Under the pieces are notes generated by a model that saw nothing but the letters and a program-made list of their open reading frames with translations, had not been told where the DNA came from and did not search any database. From Cycas panzhihuaensis (taxonomy: Eukaryota > Cycadophyta), in assembly GCA_023213395.1 (NCBI GenBank), contig CM041465.1:116009741-116073740 (forward strand): 64,000 bases of DNA, given 5' to 3'. Positions 51,658 through 63,090 of this stretch are shown here, one piece after another. Numbering within the stretch: position 1 is the stretch's first letter; each line of letters starts with the position of its first letter. Made by a program: the position numbers and the translations under genes.

Positions 51658-52557
51658 AGGTCGAGCAGGAGTAGGACATATACTCATACGGCAACGACGA
51701 CCTTGAGATGGCCACGTGATGAGGGGAGCGAGGCAGGTAGCTCGTGAAGGCCTAGGAGGAGCCTCGGAGAGATGTGGTCCCCAGGAGAGGAATCACACAG
51801 GCTAGGAGATGGTACCCCAGGAGCGGGGCAGTAGTAGTGTAGGAGATATGTATATGATTTTGACAGGGGAAAGCACAGGCCTCCAGGGGGTCATATATAG
51901 ACTCATATGATTGTACCCCCCCTACAAGGACACCGGCTTCCCATATGTATGATGTAACATATAATTTTAGATGTATATATATACAGGGTAGTTGGAACCC
52001 CATTTTATCATGAGATGATGTGTATATCATGTGGTAGATAGCATGTATGCTTTGTTTTGTATGTTGTAAGTGTTTTGTTGTAAGTATTTTGTTATAAGAT
52101 GCATGTATTTCCTTTTATATATGGCTATATATCTAACAGCAGCACACACATCCACCGTAAGTAGAGGTGATAGAGAGGTGTGAGGTTAGAAATAGAGTGA
52201 CATGCATGTCCACGGAGGAGCATAGTGGAATATGCAAAGGAAACAGCAGGCAGGAGAGAGGAGTAATGGTACTCTAAAGCACCATCCTAGCTGGGGGGAT
52301 GCCCAAGTAGGAAGACGAAAGGTTCCTAAGAGGATACAGGAATATGGGTTCCGTAGGAGGAACCAGGGGGAAAAGTGAGAATCCATCTTAAATTGCCATT
52401 GCACTCGTGGTTGGGAGAAATGGGAACAATTTAAGATGGTAGTTTAGGCTCGTTTCAGAGTATGGTGAAGAGATAGCTGAAAGATCAAGCGTAAAACTTC
52501 TTAAGGAATTTCGCGTTGACTGCCTTCTCAAATTCTAGGCCTTCCAAGGTGGCGATC
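51658..52557. other. Gypsy internal spacer downstream of integrase
   Basis: About 900 bases with no conserved domain on either strand. It would hold the 3' end of the integrase transcript and the promoter or terminator of the antisense frame, none of which can be identified by eye. Confidence 0.45.
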
Positions 52558-53820
52558 CTATAGGCGCCAGTTGTCGAGGCTTTTGAGAACGACAAAGAGG
52601 CCTACCCATTTGGGCCCAAATTTGGTCAGGCAATCATAAAGGTATTCCAATTTAAGGACATGGTCCTTAGGGCATAAAGGGCAAGCACGAAGACGTTTGT
52701 CGTGAGTCCTTTGTAGACGGGCTTTCGAAGTGAGATTCGCTTGATAAGCCATTAAGTGCCTCTCATCTAGGGCTTCAAGATCTAGGAGGTGAGCCTGGTG
52801 GATAGACTCCTTGTCAATGAGGCCTCGAAGGGAAACCCATAGAGAAGGGATCTCCACTTCTAGTGGGAGTACCACCTCAGTTCCATAGACTAAAGAGAAT
52901 GGAGTCATTCCAGTAGCCATGTGGATAGAAGTACGATAAGCCCATAGGGCGGAAGGGAGCTAGAGATGCCAATCTTTTTGAGATTGGGCAATGGTCTTCT
53001 TTAGAATGTTGACAAGGGTTTTGTTGAAGGATTCAGCTTGCCTGTTTGCCTGGGGGTAATAAGGAGATGAGGTCTTATGCGAGATCTTGAATTTCTCACA
53101 AAGCTTATCCATTTCCTTGTTACAAAAGGAGGTTCTATTATCCGTAATTAGGATGTCTGGAATCCTAAAATGGCAAACGATATGCTAGTAGATGAAGGTG
53201 GCTATCATCTTGCCAGGCGTAGTGGACAGGGGGATTGCCTCTGCCCATTTGGTGAAATATTCAGTAGCGGTTAGGATGTATTTATGTTGTGTAGAAGATA
53301 GCGGCGATATAGCACCAATGAGGTCTAAACCCCATTGAGAAAAGGGCCACAAAGATACGATAGGGTATAAAGCCTCAGAAGGCACATGAGAGATATTGGC
53401 GTGCTCTTGGCATCACTGACATCTAAGGGCATAGGCATGGGCATCCTTGAAAAGGGACGGCCAGTAATAACCCATGCGAAGGATCCTTTGGGCCATAGAT
53501 TAGCCCCCAAAGTGGCCCCCACAAATGCCATGGTGGCATTCACACAGTATTTGGTTCGCTTTGTCGGAAGTGACGCAGCGAAGCAGGATCCCATTGAAGG
53601 ATCTCTTGTACAACACATTGTCTACGAGGAAGTGTTGTCTCACGGTGGCGTAGATGCGCGACCTAACCTTGTTGTTGGCTTTAGGGCAATATTCTTGTTG
53701 AGTGAAATATCGCACAATGTCGCCATACCACTTGCTATTAGCGAGCGGATGAGGAGAAGCATCTCGGATGGTCAAAATAGACTCGTCTAGGAAAGAGTCA
53801 TCAACAGGAATGCCGATCGT
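52558..53820 (-). pseudogene. Gypsy integrase
   Basis: The zinc-binding part is at 53775-53500 (HHGICGGHFGG with its His pair; the Cys pair follows near 53410). The catalytic core has QWGLDLIGAISP (first Asp, near 53330), ILITDNRTSFCNKEM (second Asp, near 53150) and YPQANRQAESFNKTLVNIL (Glu, near 53040). The C-terminal part, 52920-52558, reads MTPFSLVYGTEVVLPLEVE, then ARLQRTHDKRLRACPL. In-frame stops at several points (near 53190 and 52960, both TAG) inactivate it. Confidence 0.93.
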
Positions 53821-53844
53821 ATTGGGGATGGTAGCATCAGCTAA

Positions 53845-54330
53845 TTATTCTACTACTATCATTCCCTTCTTCGACTTTCTGTTAATGACTTGTAAGTTGA
53901 ACTCTTGAAGCAAGATGGCCCAACGACTTGCCCTACCCATCAAGTCTGAACGAGTAAGCAAGTAACGCAAGGGATCAGATTGAATGATCACCTTGGTTGT
54001 ATTGTCAAACAAGTAATGCCTAAACTTCTTGGTCGCATGGACCAAGGAGAGGTATTCCTTCTCGGTGGGAGGATAGTTTAGTTCAGTGGCAACGAGGGTG
54101 CGACTAATAAAATAGATAACTCTCTCGGTTCCTGAGTCATCCTCCTATGCGAGCATTACGCCTAGGGATTCATCGGTTGCCGAGGTGTATAGGATGAAGG
54201 GCCTATCGAAGCAAGGAGGCGCCAACGTAGGAGCAGAAACGAGAGCTTCCTTGAGTCCTGTGAAGGCCTTTTGGGTCTTATTAGACCAAATAAAAGGAGC
54301 TCCTTTCTTCAATAGGTTTGGCATTTATGG
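53845..54330 (-). pseudogene. Gypsy RNase H
   Basis: Reads WSNKTQKAFTGLKEALVSAP near 54290, FILYTSATDESLGVML, then YPPTEKEYLSLVHATKKFRH and YLFDNTTKVIIQSDPLRYLL, the normal gypsy RNase H that follows RT. A TAG lies after ESLGVMLA. The register differs from RT, so a frameshift sits near 54320. Confidence 0.92.
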
Positions 54331-55170
54331 TAAAATCTGCCAAGAAACACCTCAGAAAATTGAGCCTACCTAGAAATGACTTAATTTGTCGTTGGGTTCT
54401 AGGTGGCCGTATGTTAAGGATTGCCTTGACTTTTTCCGGATCGATTTAGATTCCTTGCTATGACATAAGGAAACCTAAGAGTTTGCCTGAAGTGATGGTA
54501 AACACGCATTTGAGTGAGTTCAAACTGACGTGATACTTGCAGCATCGTGTGAAGATGGCCCGCAAGTCGGAGGGATGATGGGCCCTGGTATGCGAAAGAC
54601 CCATCATATTGTCCATGAAGACCTCCAACGTATTATTAATGAGGTCATGGAAGATGAAATGCATGGCTCTTTGTTAAGTAGCCCCTGCATTCTTAAGACC
54701 AAAGGGCATTGCCTTGTAGGCAAAGGTACCCCATTGTGTAGTGAAGGCCGTCTTGTGGCAGTCTTCAGGAGAAATCTGGATTTGGTTATAGTCAGAGAAG
54801 CCATCCATTAAGGACATGACTTCGAATCTAGCCGTATGATCAATTATTTGATCGATAAAGGGGAGAGGAAAGTTGTCCTTAAGACAAGCATTGTTTATGT
54901 CATGGAAGTCGATACATATGCAAATGGTCTCGTTCTTTATAGCAACGAGAATGATATTTGATACCCACTTAGGGTAATCGATGGAAGAAATGAGTCCTGC
55001 ATCCAAAAGCTTCTTAACCTCCATCTTAACAGTGGCTGAGAGCTTTAGGTGGAGGGGATGTTTCTTCTGATGCACAGGGTGAGTGTCAGGAATAGTCATA
55101 AGGTTATGCGTGATGATGGAGGGGTCAATTCCCTTCATGTCGGAGTAGTCCCATGTGAACACATTGTAGA
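54331..55170 (-). pseudogene. Gypsy reverse transcriptase
   Basis: Starts with the Tat/Athila-like MFTWDYSDMKGIDPSIITHN (55162), then LLDAGLISSIDYPKWVSNII, CIDFHDINNACLKDNFPLP, MDGFSDYNQIQI and TQWGTFAYKAMPFGLKNAGAT. The catalytic YVDD box reads FMDNMMG (near 54610), so both Tyr and the second Asp are changed. A stop after NAGAT separates the two halves, which share one register. Confidence 0.95.
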
Positions 55171-56079
55171 ATTCCTAGAACAGGAGGGAGTATTCCCTCA
55201 CTTCATTAGGAGTACATTCTGCCCCTACCTTAATGATCTTACCCAGAGCAAGGACTATGTCCTAAGTTACCCCCATACACATAGCATTCCCCTCCTCGAA
55301 ATGGAGGGGGGCAAGATCGACAGGAAGAGAGGAAACAGAAGAAGGGATCAGGTCAGCTAGTGTGGACCCAATCGCTAGGATCTTTTAGTGGCTAAGCTTA
55401 TGGTGACCAGAAGGTAAACTGGGCGTGGAGCCAGCTAAGTACTCCAGCAAAGCCTCGTTGTCCTCGAAGTAGTCCACCCCATGGATTACCTAACTTCGAA
55501 TGGACAAGGTACAGGATGGCATGGGAGAGATATGACTGGTATGCCTCATAAGCTGCCTAACATTCCTAAGGGACTCTAAGGGAGAGTCAATGAGAGATCC
55601 CTCGTAAAATGCAAGAGGAAAGCTCTCAATGCCATCACCTGCGGAAGGTAATGGAAAGGAAGAGCTAGGAGCTTAATGACCGATGTGTGTGATGACATGT
55701 GATATGTGAAAGTGATCAGGCTCTATGATAAAAGGGGTCCTAGGAGGAGACCTAGAACTAAATGAATGCCCCCCACTAGTGCGGAGGAAGGAAATCGGGT
55801 GAGGAAGGTCCTCATCCTCACTATAAGACCCGTCGCTGTCAAACATGATAAGGTATCCATAGCTTCCGATGCCGATGGGGGCGAAGCGAGTCAAATCAGG
55901 GGAAGAAGATGTGGGATCTTCTTCATGGCAAGAAGGATCGGGGATACCGATTGAGCAGGCTGAGGCAGTATCAGAAGGGTGTTTGCTTCCCTTTATATGG
56001 CCATAGCTCGCTTGAGTATGAGGCCTAGTTTATTTAGTGAGCAGTCACTCGTAGGAGACAACTCTCATTTATCCGTCAT
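55171..56079 (-). pseudogene. Gypsy pol linker between protease and RT
   Basis: No catalytic motif. An open block at 55894-55673 is acidic (SDGSYSEDEDLPHP). Linkers of this kind between protease and RT are common in long gypsy elements. Confidence 0.6.
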
Positions 56080-56400
56080 GGATAAACTTAAGTTGCCCTC
56101 AACGTGTGGAACACATGGCTCCCATTTGGTCAAGCCATGGTCGACCCAGAAGGAGGTTGTAATCGACGACTACATCGAGGACAACAATGTCGGTAAGGAT
56201 AGTCTTATCCTCGAGCGTAAGAGGTATCGAGACAGATCCCAGGGGAGTCTTCTTACTACCGTCATAACCTTGACATCACCATGGAATAGGTTCTAAGGTG
56301 GAAATGCTAAGCTCTTACATGACGCGTAAGGGCATGGCATTGACGGAAGAACCGTTGTCCATGACGGTTCTTCACAATATGCAATCAGGAGTATCGATGG
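56080..56400 (-). pseudogene. Gypsy aspartic protease
   Basis: Minus-strand translation gives VMDNGSSVNAMPLRVM, where DNGSS is the active-site box (D-x-G-S), and later VDYNLLLGRPWLDQMGA, the conserved protease flap-side end. A stop follows RVM and further stops occur. Confidence 0.85.
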
Positions 56401-56922
56401 TAATCGTAAAAGAGAAGTTCCATTGGCATTCCCTTCCATTGGCTGGGGGAAGATCTCTGGGATCAAAGGAGATGACGGGTTTGCCACTTTAGGTTGTGCC
56501 CAAAGCGTGAGCAGGTGCGTCATTTAATCCTAAAGCTTCCAGGAGGAGCGTTTGTTACTTAGGGTAACTCCTCAAGACGTCTATGATGGACATCCTGGCA
56601 GCCACATTAAGAAGCTCTTCGACTACAGAGAAAGGCTACCCCTCCCTGTGGGTTGGGTAAGGGCTCTCCTAAAGTCGAAGCAACCAGGGTGGATGGGAAT
56701 ACTCTTGGGGAGTGCAAGAATCTCCAGAGGAACAACTTCTGGAGGAGGATCAAGGTGTGACATAGACGCAGAGGCACCAATTGCCTCTTTCGTGACTTGA
56801 GACTGGGTCAAGGCATAGAGGGAAGTCGTCTCAAGCATATGGATCACCTTCTTTCCCTTGTTATGGGATTGCGAAGGTGAAGGAGCATGGTGGTCAGGGG
56901 AGCACGAAGAAGAGGATGAACC
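56401..56922 (-). other. Gypsy gag-protease junction, degraded
   Basis: Frames exist (56523-56293, 56847-56623), but no domain is recognised apart from the approach to the protease. Confidence 0.45.
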
Positions 56923-59009
56923 TCATGAACCCTTCCCTCTACCATGCAAAGGGCGAGAATTTGGGGATCTATCCCGATTCTGGTTGTTTCTTTGTTGAAC
57001 ATTACAATCATGCTCCCCATGTTTGGAGAACAGATCCCTATAAATGGGTTGATCAAGATTAGGCCTCGATGCCCATCTAGGACATGAATCACGTGGCAGG
57101 GCATCACATGGGTGTTGCACCCGATAATGCGAATCATCGTGGAAACATTCCCCATGGATGGAACACCACCTCTTCTCAAGGGGAGGATCAATTCTCCTTG
57201 CTTGAGAAGGTTGGCTGCCACCCCCTTTGGGGGGAACGACATGAGAAGCCTGCTGAATTGGTTTATGGGAGGTTGGTGATGAAGGGGATTGGAGTTTAAG
57301 CTCCTTCATCGTGTGCTCGAATAGTATAAGCGAGTAAGGGGGTATAAAGTCCTCTCAGTAGGATGAGAGGTAGACCTGGCAGGTTACAAAGGTTTGGTTT
57401 CCTTCACTGGGGGAGGTGCTTCACGACGTTGTGAAGGCTTAAGAGGATTCTTGAGTCTGGCTTGGATCTTAATAGCCTCTAATGCCAAGCACTTTGTGAT
57501 CGTGGAGTCGCATGTGGTTACCCCCATTTTGAGGACTTCCATATACACTTTGGGGTGAAGTGCATTGACGAAGAGATCTCGCTTCAACTCTTCAGGCAAT
57601 GTGGTCTTGGTAGAGTGAAGGAGATCATGGAATCGCCTCACAAAGTCACGATTCGTTTCATCGTGACCTTGTTTGAGTGAAAGGAGAGCTTTTATTCTTC
57701 TCTTGAATGGACGAGCTACGTCAAAATAATTGACAAATTCATCCACCAATTGTTGGAATGAATAAATGGAGTGGGTAGGGATACAGTAAAACCATTTAAG
57801 GGCATCACCCTACAAGGATCACGGAAATAACTTCATTAGAATGTGGTCATAAGCCCAGTAGTCTATGCATGCCATAGAGAAACTACGCACATGCTCAGTT
57901 GGGTCTTGCGACAAAGTTCCGTCAAATTTGGGAACTTCAGGAGGGTGAGGCAGCAGGTTAGTCCTTAACGTCTCAATGGACATCAGCATCAACCTGTAGT
58001 CCATAAAGGGATGTATCCTTACATGGGCCAAAGGATCGATAAACAGTGAATAAATAGGAATGGACGAGGGTGGTAAACCCATCCCTCCTTAGGGAAATGC
58101 CCCTTGCTGAAAGGGGGGTTGCGGATAAATGCCTTGGAAGGGAGGCACGTTCCCTTGCGAAGGCGTGGTAACAGGAGTTATGCTAGATGGCAGAAACGAA
58201 GGGTGCAGGACTAGATTCTGCCCATATGGGCCACCCATAGGTGGCGCAACCCCATATGGATGTAACGGGTCTACCCCATAAGCTTGAAGGTGGTTTCCCC
58301 TACCTTGCCCCCAAGGTTGAGATGCATAATCTGGGGGCAGGTAAAGGGATGGACCACCAGATGGATTTTGGACGTATATAGGAGCGGGTCCCACATAGTT
58401 GATAGCAGTAGCATTAGTAGGACCTCAAGGCCTACTAGGAAATGCATGTGCCACATTTGAAGGTGGTGCATTCGTTTGACTCAGAAAATGCATGCTAACC
58501 CCAAGTTAGGGAAAGGACACGCCACGAACTGGTCCTAAAGAAGTAGGATCGTGGCTAGGAATACATGGTGCAATACTTGTCCTGGGAGCCAGTGTAGACA
58601 TGGCATGGGATGAGTGCACACGGGTAGAAGAGTCATGTGCTATAAGAGGTGTAGGTGCAGATGAAGAAGATGCTACACCATGCAGAACTTCTTCAAACCA
58701 CCTGGGACGTCGTTGATGGCGAGTTGCTTGAAAGTACTCGCTAAGCGCTTCGACCACGTCGGTAGGAGGGGTATCCTCGTAGCCATACGAGGTCGATGGG
58801 ATCTCGAATGTCAGGGACCCCTCAGGGCGTTTCTCATAAGATTCACTAATAGGATAGTGAGTCTTATGAGGAGGCGAGCCTTCTACTGCATGAGTAGGAG
58901 GATAGAGGTCAGAAGAATGAAACGGGTCACCCGGATAATAGATGGGATCTTCACCATCGTGGGTGGATCTTAGAACGGACGCGAGAAACTCTTGAGTTCT
59001 CGAGACCAT
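56923..59009 (-). pseudogene. Gypsy gag
   Basis: Starts MVSRTQEFLASVLRS at 59009. A Pro/Ser-rich N-terminal half (59009-58089) leads to the gag core at 58082-57384: PEVPKFDGTLSQDPTEHVRS, then ALLSLKQGHDETNRDFVRRF and LPEELKRDLFVNALHPKVYM, the classic retrotransposon gag pattern. These four blocks share one register and are separated by stops. After a frameshift near 57350 the register of 57309-56923 holds WCSIHGECFHDDSHYR, a Cys/His zinc-binding segment. Confidence 0.92.
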
Positions 59010-59309
59010 GGTATGGTAAGCCTAATCGGACTGGTAACCTTCCATTATCGAATCGGGATCCGACGACAGAAGGGAACAAGGCGATGGGTCTTCTAATAAT
59101 GGCAGTAGATCTCACAAGCAACGTGAGAAACGTCACATGCAACGCCTTTGCGAGCGTTGTTAGAAGAAAGTGAAAGGGGTATGAAACAAATATATTAGGG
59201 GCTGCCCAACTGAAACGCAGGATAAGAAGGCTACCTAAAGGCAAGAATACCAACGAAAAGGGGAAGCGAAACTAGTTCCCTTACTGGAAGTCCCTAGTAT
59301 GGTTACCAA
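59010..59309 (-). other. Gypsy 5' untranslated leader
   Basis: Short leader between the 5' LTR and gag. On the minus strand the first bases after the LTR are TTGGTAACCATACTAGGG; this should contain the primer-binding site, but the tRNA could not be assigned. Confidence 0.7.
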
Positions 59310-61887
59310 TGAAACGCTTGCAACGGGGTGGTATCCCTACATTTAGCAAAAGGGATGGAGTATACAAAGCTAAGTTAGGCTAAACAGTAAGGACTTCACC
59401 TCGCAGGGCGTCCGTGCACCGGAGCGTAGATTTGGAACTGCAGAGGTGCCTAGTTACTTTTAGGTAGCTCCACAAAGCGAGGGCTTCCTACTACTCGGAT
59501 GTCCGAGAAGAGGAGGAGAGAACCTGCCATGTTGCATCTTCTCAAGGAAGTGAGAAGGCAATACGAGAATGGGAATGTAGGTAAAGTGTGGCGTCTAGGT
59601 ATAGGCTGGCAAAAAGGGGTGAAGTATGGGTAGCTTCTAACATGAAGTAAGCTATCTAAATATGCTAGACTAACCACTAGATAAAAGAGATGCAAAGCAA
59701 AAGTATGTTCCTTTCCACTTTCAATTCCTTATATATTTCTAACTACATAAATATGTGTATAAAGGACAATAGCATAAAGAAGATATATGAGGATAAGGAA
59801 AATACCTGGACCTGGCATCCGAATGGAGTGCTACCTGTCTCTATGCTTCCCACTCTTTCCTGCTCCACTCGTTGCGCATGCAATACCGGTCGGCGATGGT
59901 TGCCGCGAGCAACCGAAGAGGGGCTAGCTTACATCCCCTTATGTATGCAAAAGTAAAACAGAATAGCAAACAACAGAAAATGACAAAAAATCACTAAATG
60001 TAGAACTAACCTGTAATGGGTTTTATTCCACATACGACTCCACCAATGCGAGATCTTGCAAGTTGACTAGACGAGTATCTCCCTCTCAGAAGAGGGGCCA
60101 TAAAATAGATCGAGTATATGTACTAAACTTTGAGGAAATAAAATCAAACTAAGCTAAGCATATATATTATCATTTAATAAAACAACATTTAACAAAAACT
60201 CCCACAAATAGTTACCATAAATGATACCCAAAAACGAAGAGTATAGCCTCGAAATGGCTAACTCACCCACAAGAAATCTCCACTTAGTTTCGGGAAAGGG
60301 AAACAAACTCACAGCAAGGACATGGGGCAGCGAATAACGAGAAAGAAGAGGTTAACTAAAAGGTATGCAAACACCCAAAGAACAAGATGCTACAAATAGC
60401 AAATCATCTGATTGGGTAGGTAGCAAACTGTTAACTAGCAAGAAGTGGTTTCGGGGCTTATGCGATGCCCAAAACCAATGGGTGGAAATCTAGAATTAGC
60501 GTGGCAATGGGCTGCCAACACTAGTTTAGCTCTGAAAATGAGCTCCCAAACTCCCTAACCTGACTTCTATGAAGGTACCAAAGGTAAGAGGAAAGAGAAT
60601 AAGGGACAGAACCATTGGGGAGAAGGACAGTAAGGGGGACGAACCCCGCCTTCCTCCCTCAAATTCTCTTTGGGTTACCCCCCTGCAACAACCACCTAAG
60701 AGTAGGTTTGTAGGGATTATTAGGAAAGCACTATTGTACCAAAAGATAAGAAAATGATACTAAATAGGTACAACAATAAGAAGGCATATAGACTAAGAGT
60801 TTACCCACAAAAGCATAAAGAAATAACACAAATTGTAAAGTAAATGTGAGGGGTACCTTGTTGTGAAGATATCAAGCATGAACTTGCTACAAAAATAGCA
60901 GGAAAAAACTAGCATTCAGTGAAACATGATGGCAGGTTTGGAGAGGAGAGAAATGTGAGAATGATCCTATGAGTTTGGAGTCCTTGAAGCTTGTCTTTTG
61001 GGAGATTTTAAAGAAGATCCTCCTTGAAGCCTTGAAGTCCTGTAAATAGATGTAGAGCTTGCTATTTCTGAGTAATAGGGACAGCAATGGTCCCTGGAAA
61101 TGAGCTAGCAGCTGTGTGTCTCTCTTTGCAGTAGATTTTTATGGAGGATTTTGTATATTTTTGTGTAAAAATGAGCTAAAGATCCTTGAAAATGAAGAGG
61201 ATTACTTGTTTTATCCCCTACTCATTACAGGTGAACGTTGGGGATGTCAGGGTGACACAAATGTGCAGGTGCCACGCAGCAGTTCCGCGAAAAATGTGGA
61301 AACTATTGCATGATTTTTAAAAAAAATTTCAAACAGCCCATGATAAACTTTTAGATCTGGCAAAGATCGTGATCGCTAAGTTCTGATGGCACCAAACTGG
61401 AAACAAAAAATAAATAAAATAAGCAGAAATAAGGGTTTGGAGTTAATATTAAGAGTAAATTAAGGCTGGAACAATTGGGGGAAATACCCAGGTGATGGGC
61501 AAGTAGCCAAAAAAAGTGAACTGGGTCTCAACCAAGGATTTAATCAGACTTGGAGGAGACTGCAACACGAGCAAAATATCATAAAAGGGACTAACATGAC
61601 TAGATGAAGCATCCCAAGGGGTCGTGGAGACGAAGTGGGTGGCTCTGCGCCATATGGGGTGTAGCATTCACTAAGGAATGCCCCCATTGTGAGTCGTCAT
61701 AGGCTGAAAGTGTGTTGTAAGCACATGCACTATGATCAAGCAAAGAAGCAATGCAGGTAAGCAAGCATATATCAAGTAGTCTACACTAAACAATCTCATT
61801 CAAATATGAGCAGGGAGAAGTGAGAACATATACCTAAGCTTACTTGAGTCGATGCATCTCGAGTCCGTTCCTGGTAGCCAGGAAACA
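59310..61887 (-). repeat. 5' LTR of the Tat-like gypsy (2578 bp)
   Basis: Full-length partner of 45351-47932. Length 2.58 kb is at the long end for plant LTRs and fits Tat/Athila-type elements. Frames inside it are not genes. Confidence 0.96.
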
Positions 61888-61892
61888 GCACC
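61888..61892. repeat. Target site duplication GCACC, right copy
   Basis: Matches 45346-45350. Confidence 0.93.
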
Positions 61893-62064
61893 CATCTCAA
61901 TCTGGAGGATGCCAGAGCTGTCCCGAGAGCCGCCCTTGTCCACTCGCCTTTTGTTATTCACCTAGGAAACCCTAGACTTGGTCGCCATTTATCGTTTACC
62001 TCGCAGTTGTTCGCCATTTGCCTCGCAGCACCTGTTTGACTTCTCTCATATTCCTTCCATTATA
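61893..62064 (-). mobile_element. 5' end of the long LINE, detached by the gypsy insertion
   Basis: About 170 bases of mixed composition, unlike the AT-rich sequence that follows, ending at the candidate LINE target duplication. It continues the LINE 5' untranslated region of 44851-45345. Confidence 0.7.
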
Positions 62065-62079
62065 TTAATCCTTGTGGAC
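62065..62079. repeat. Candidate target duplication of the long LINE, right copy
   Basis: TTAATCCTTGTGGAC, differing at two adjacent bases from 39129-39143. The decay fits the LINE being older than the gypsy element inside it. Confidence 0.75.
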
Positions 62080-62800
62080 ATGATTGTAAATCTTTAGTAT
62101 GTGTTATCCCTCATTCTTATTATTCTTTTGAGGAACCTATATTATGACATACTTTTGAAGGTTTATTTCAAGTTATAAAAAACTAACATTGTGCATATCT
62201 CTTAAGGGAATTTTGCTAAATATTTAGGGCTATTTTTGTCAATGATCAGTCATTTTAAGGGGCTATTTTTCTGATATTATTATGAGGCTATTAAGATCTA
62301 TTAAAAGTTCTATTTTGATGCTATTGAAGGTGTTTTGAAACTACTGCAAATTAGTTATTCATATATGCCTAAACACCCTACAAAAATAACATGTTTTCTT
62401 TCAATAAGGAGGAGTTTTATACAAATATACAATTGGTGTAAAGTAGCCTCCTTACATGCCAATGGGTAGATTGCAATGGAGTTATTAACAACAATTGAGT
62501 GGGTCCTTTTTGGCTATTTAGAAGTAAAAAAATGACTCTATCTCTGAAATTTTTTTATAATTGAGCAGTTTTATAAGGGTGTATTTTTGTATTATTTTTA
62601 TGTATATAAAAAAGGGATTTTTTGCTAAATTTTCCTATTTGTGAGCATCTAAGTATGCCCGATCTATGAAGGGGTCAATTAGAATATTACATATTTTTTG
62701 ATATACTGAATTCTTAGGAGTTGTCTTATAATTGATATTCTTGCTGCATTTAATGCCCCATATGGGTATGTCTCCACTTTCAAACAAATAGAGGATCATC
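62080..62800. other. AT-rich flank
   Basis: No recognisable coding. If the LTR at 38809 is real, this would be the continuation of that element's interior. Confidence 0.4.
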
Positions 62801-63090
62801 ATTCTAGGGATTTGACTCTGCTTCTAGGAGCATTCGAGCAACTGTAGTTCAAGCCTGTACTATTTTTTATGACACTCTAGCTACTGTAGATAAAATAAAA
62901 AGGTTGATAGTAAAAGGTACTACTTATGGGTCACAATTGCTTGTGTTTCCTCAAGCATTTATTGGTGGATGCCCTCAAGGTTTTAGTTTTAGTGTTGTAA
63001 CAAGTAATCAGTCTTTAAAGGGACATGAGGAATTTCAAAAGTATTATATCTTTGTAGTTGATGTACTAGGTTCCGAAGTATAGAGAATAA
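62801..63090 (+). pseudogene. Nitrilase fragment (NIT4-like), pseudogene
   Basis: One register gives GFDSASRSIRATVVQA, then CTIFYDTLATVDKIKRL, YGSQLLVFPQAFIGGCPQGF and KGHEEFQKYYIFVVDVLGSE, ending at a TAG after SEV. The order and wording match the N-terminal part of plant nitrilases of the NIT4 type (beta-cyanoalanine nitrilase/hydratase), which detoxify cyanide-derived nitriles. The catalytic Glu of the FPEAF box is Gln here, a stop precedes GFDSAS (near 62800), and the lysine and cysteine catalytic regions are absent downstream. Only about a quarter of the protein is present, so it is a relic or a captured fragment. Confidence 0.85.

Larger units (their letters stand above)
45351..61887 (-). 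mobile_element. Ty3/gypsy retrotransposon, Tat-like, 16.5 kb
   Basis: Two 2.58-kb LTRs, GCACC target duplication, polypurine tract next to the left LTR, and gag - protease - RT - RNase H - integrase in gypsy order on the minus strand. Extra modules lie between integrase and the 3' LTR: an antisense plant-mobile-domain-like frame and a second, archaeal-type RNase H. A Tat-lineage assignment rests on the RT wording (LLDAGLISSIDYPKWVSNII), the protease tail LLLGRPWL and the presence of the extra RNase H; it was not tested by phylogeny. In the first 150 bases the LTRs differ at roughly one base in seven by eye, mostly transitions, so the insertion is old. All frames are broken. Confidence 0.95.
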
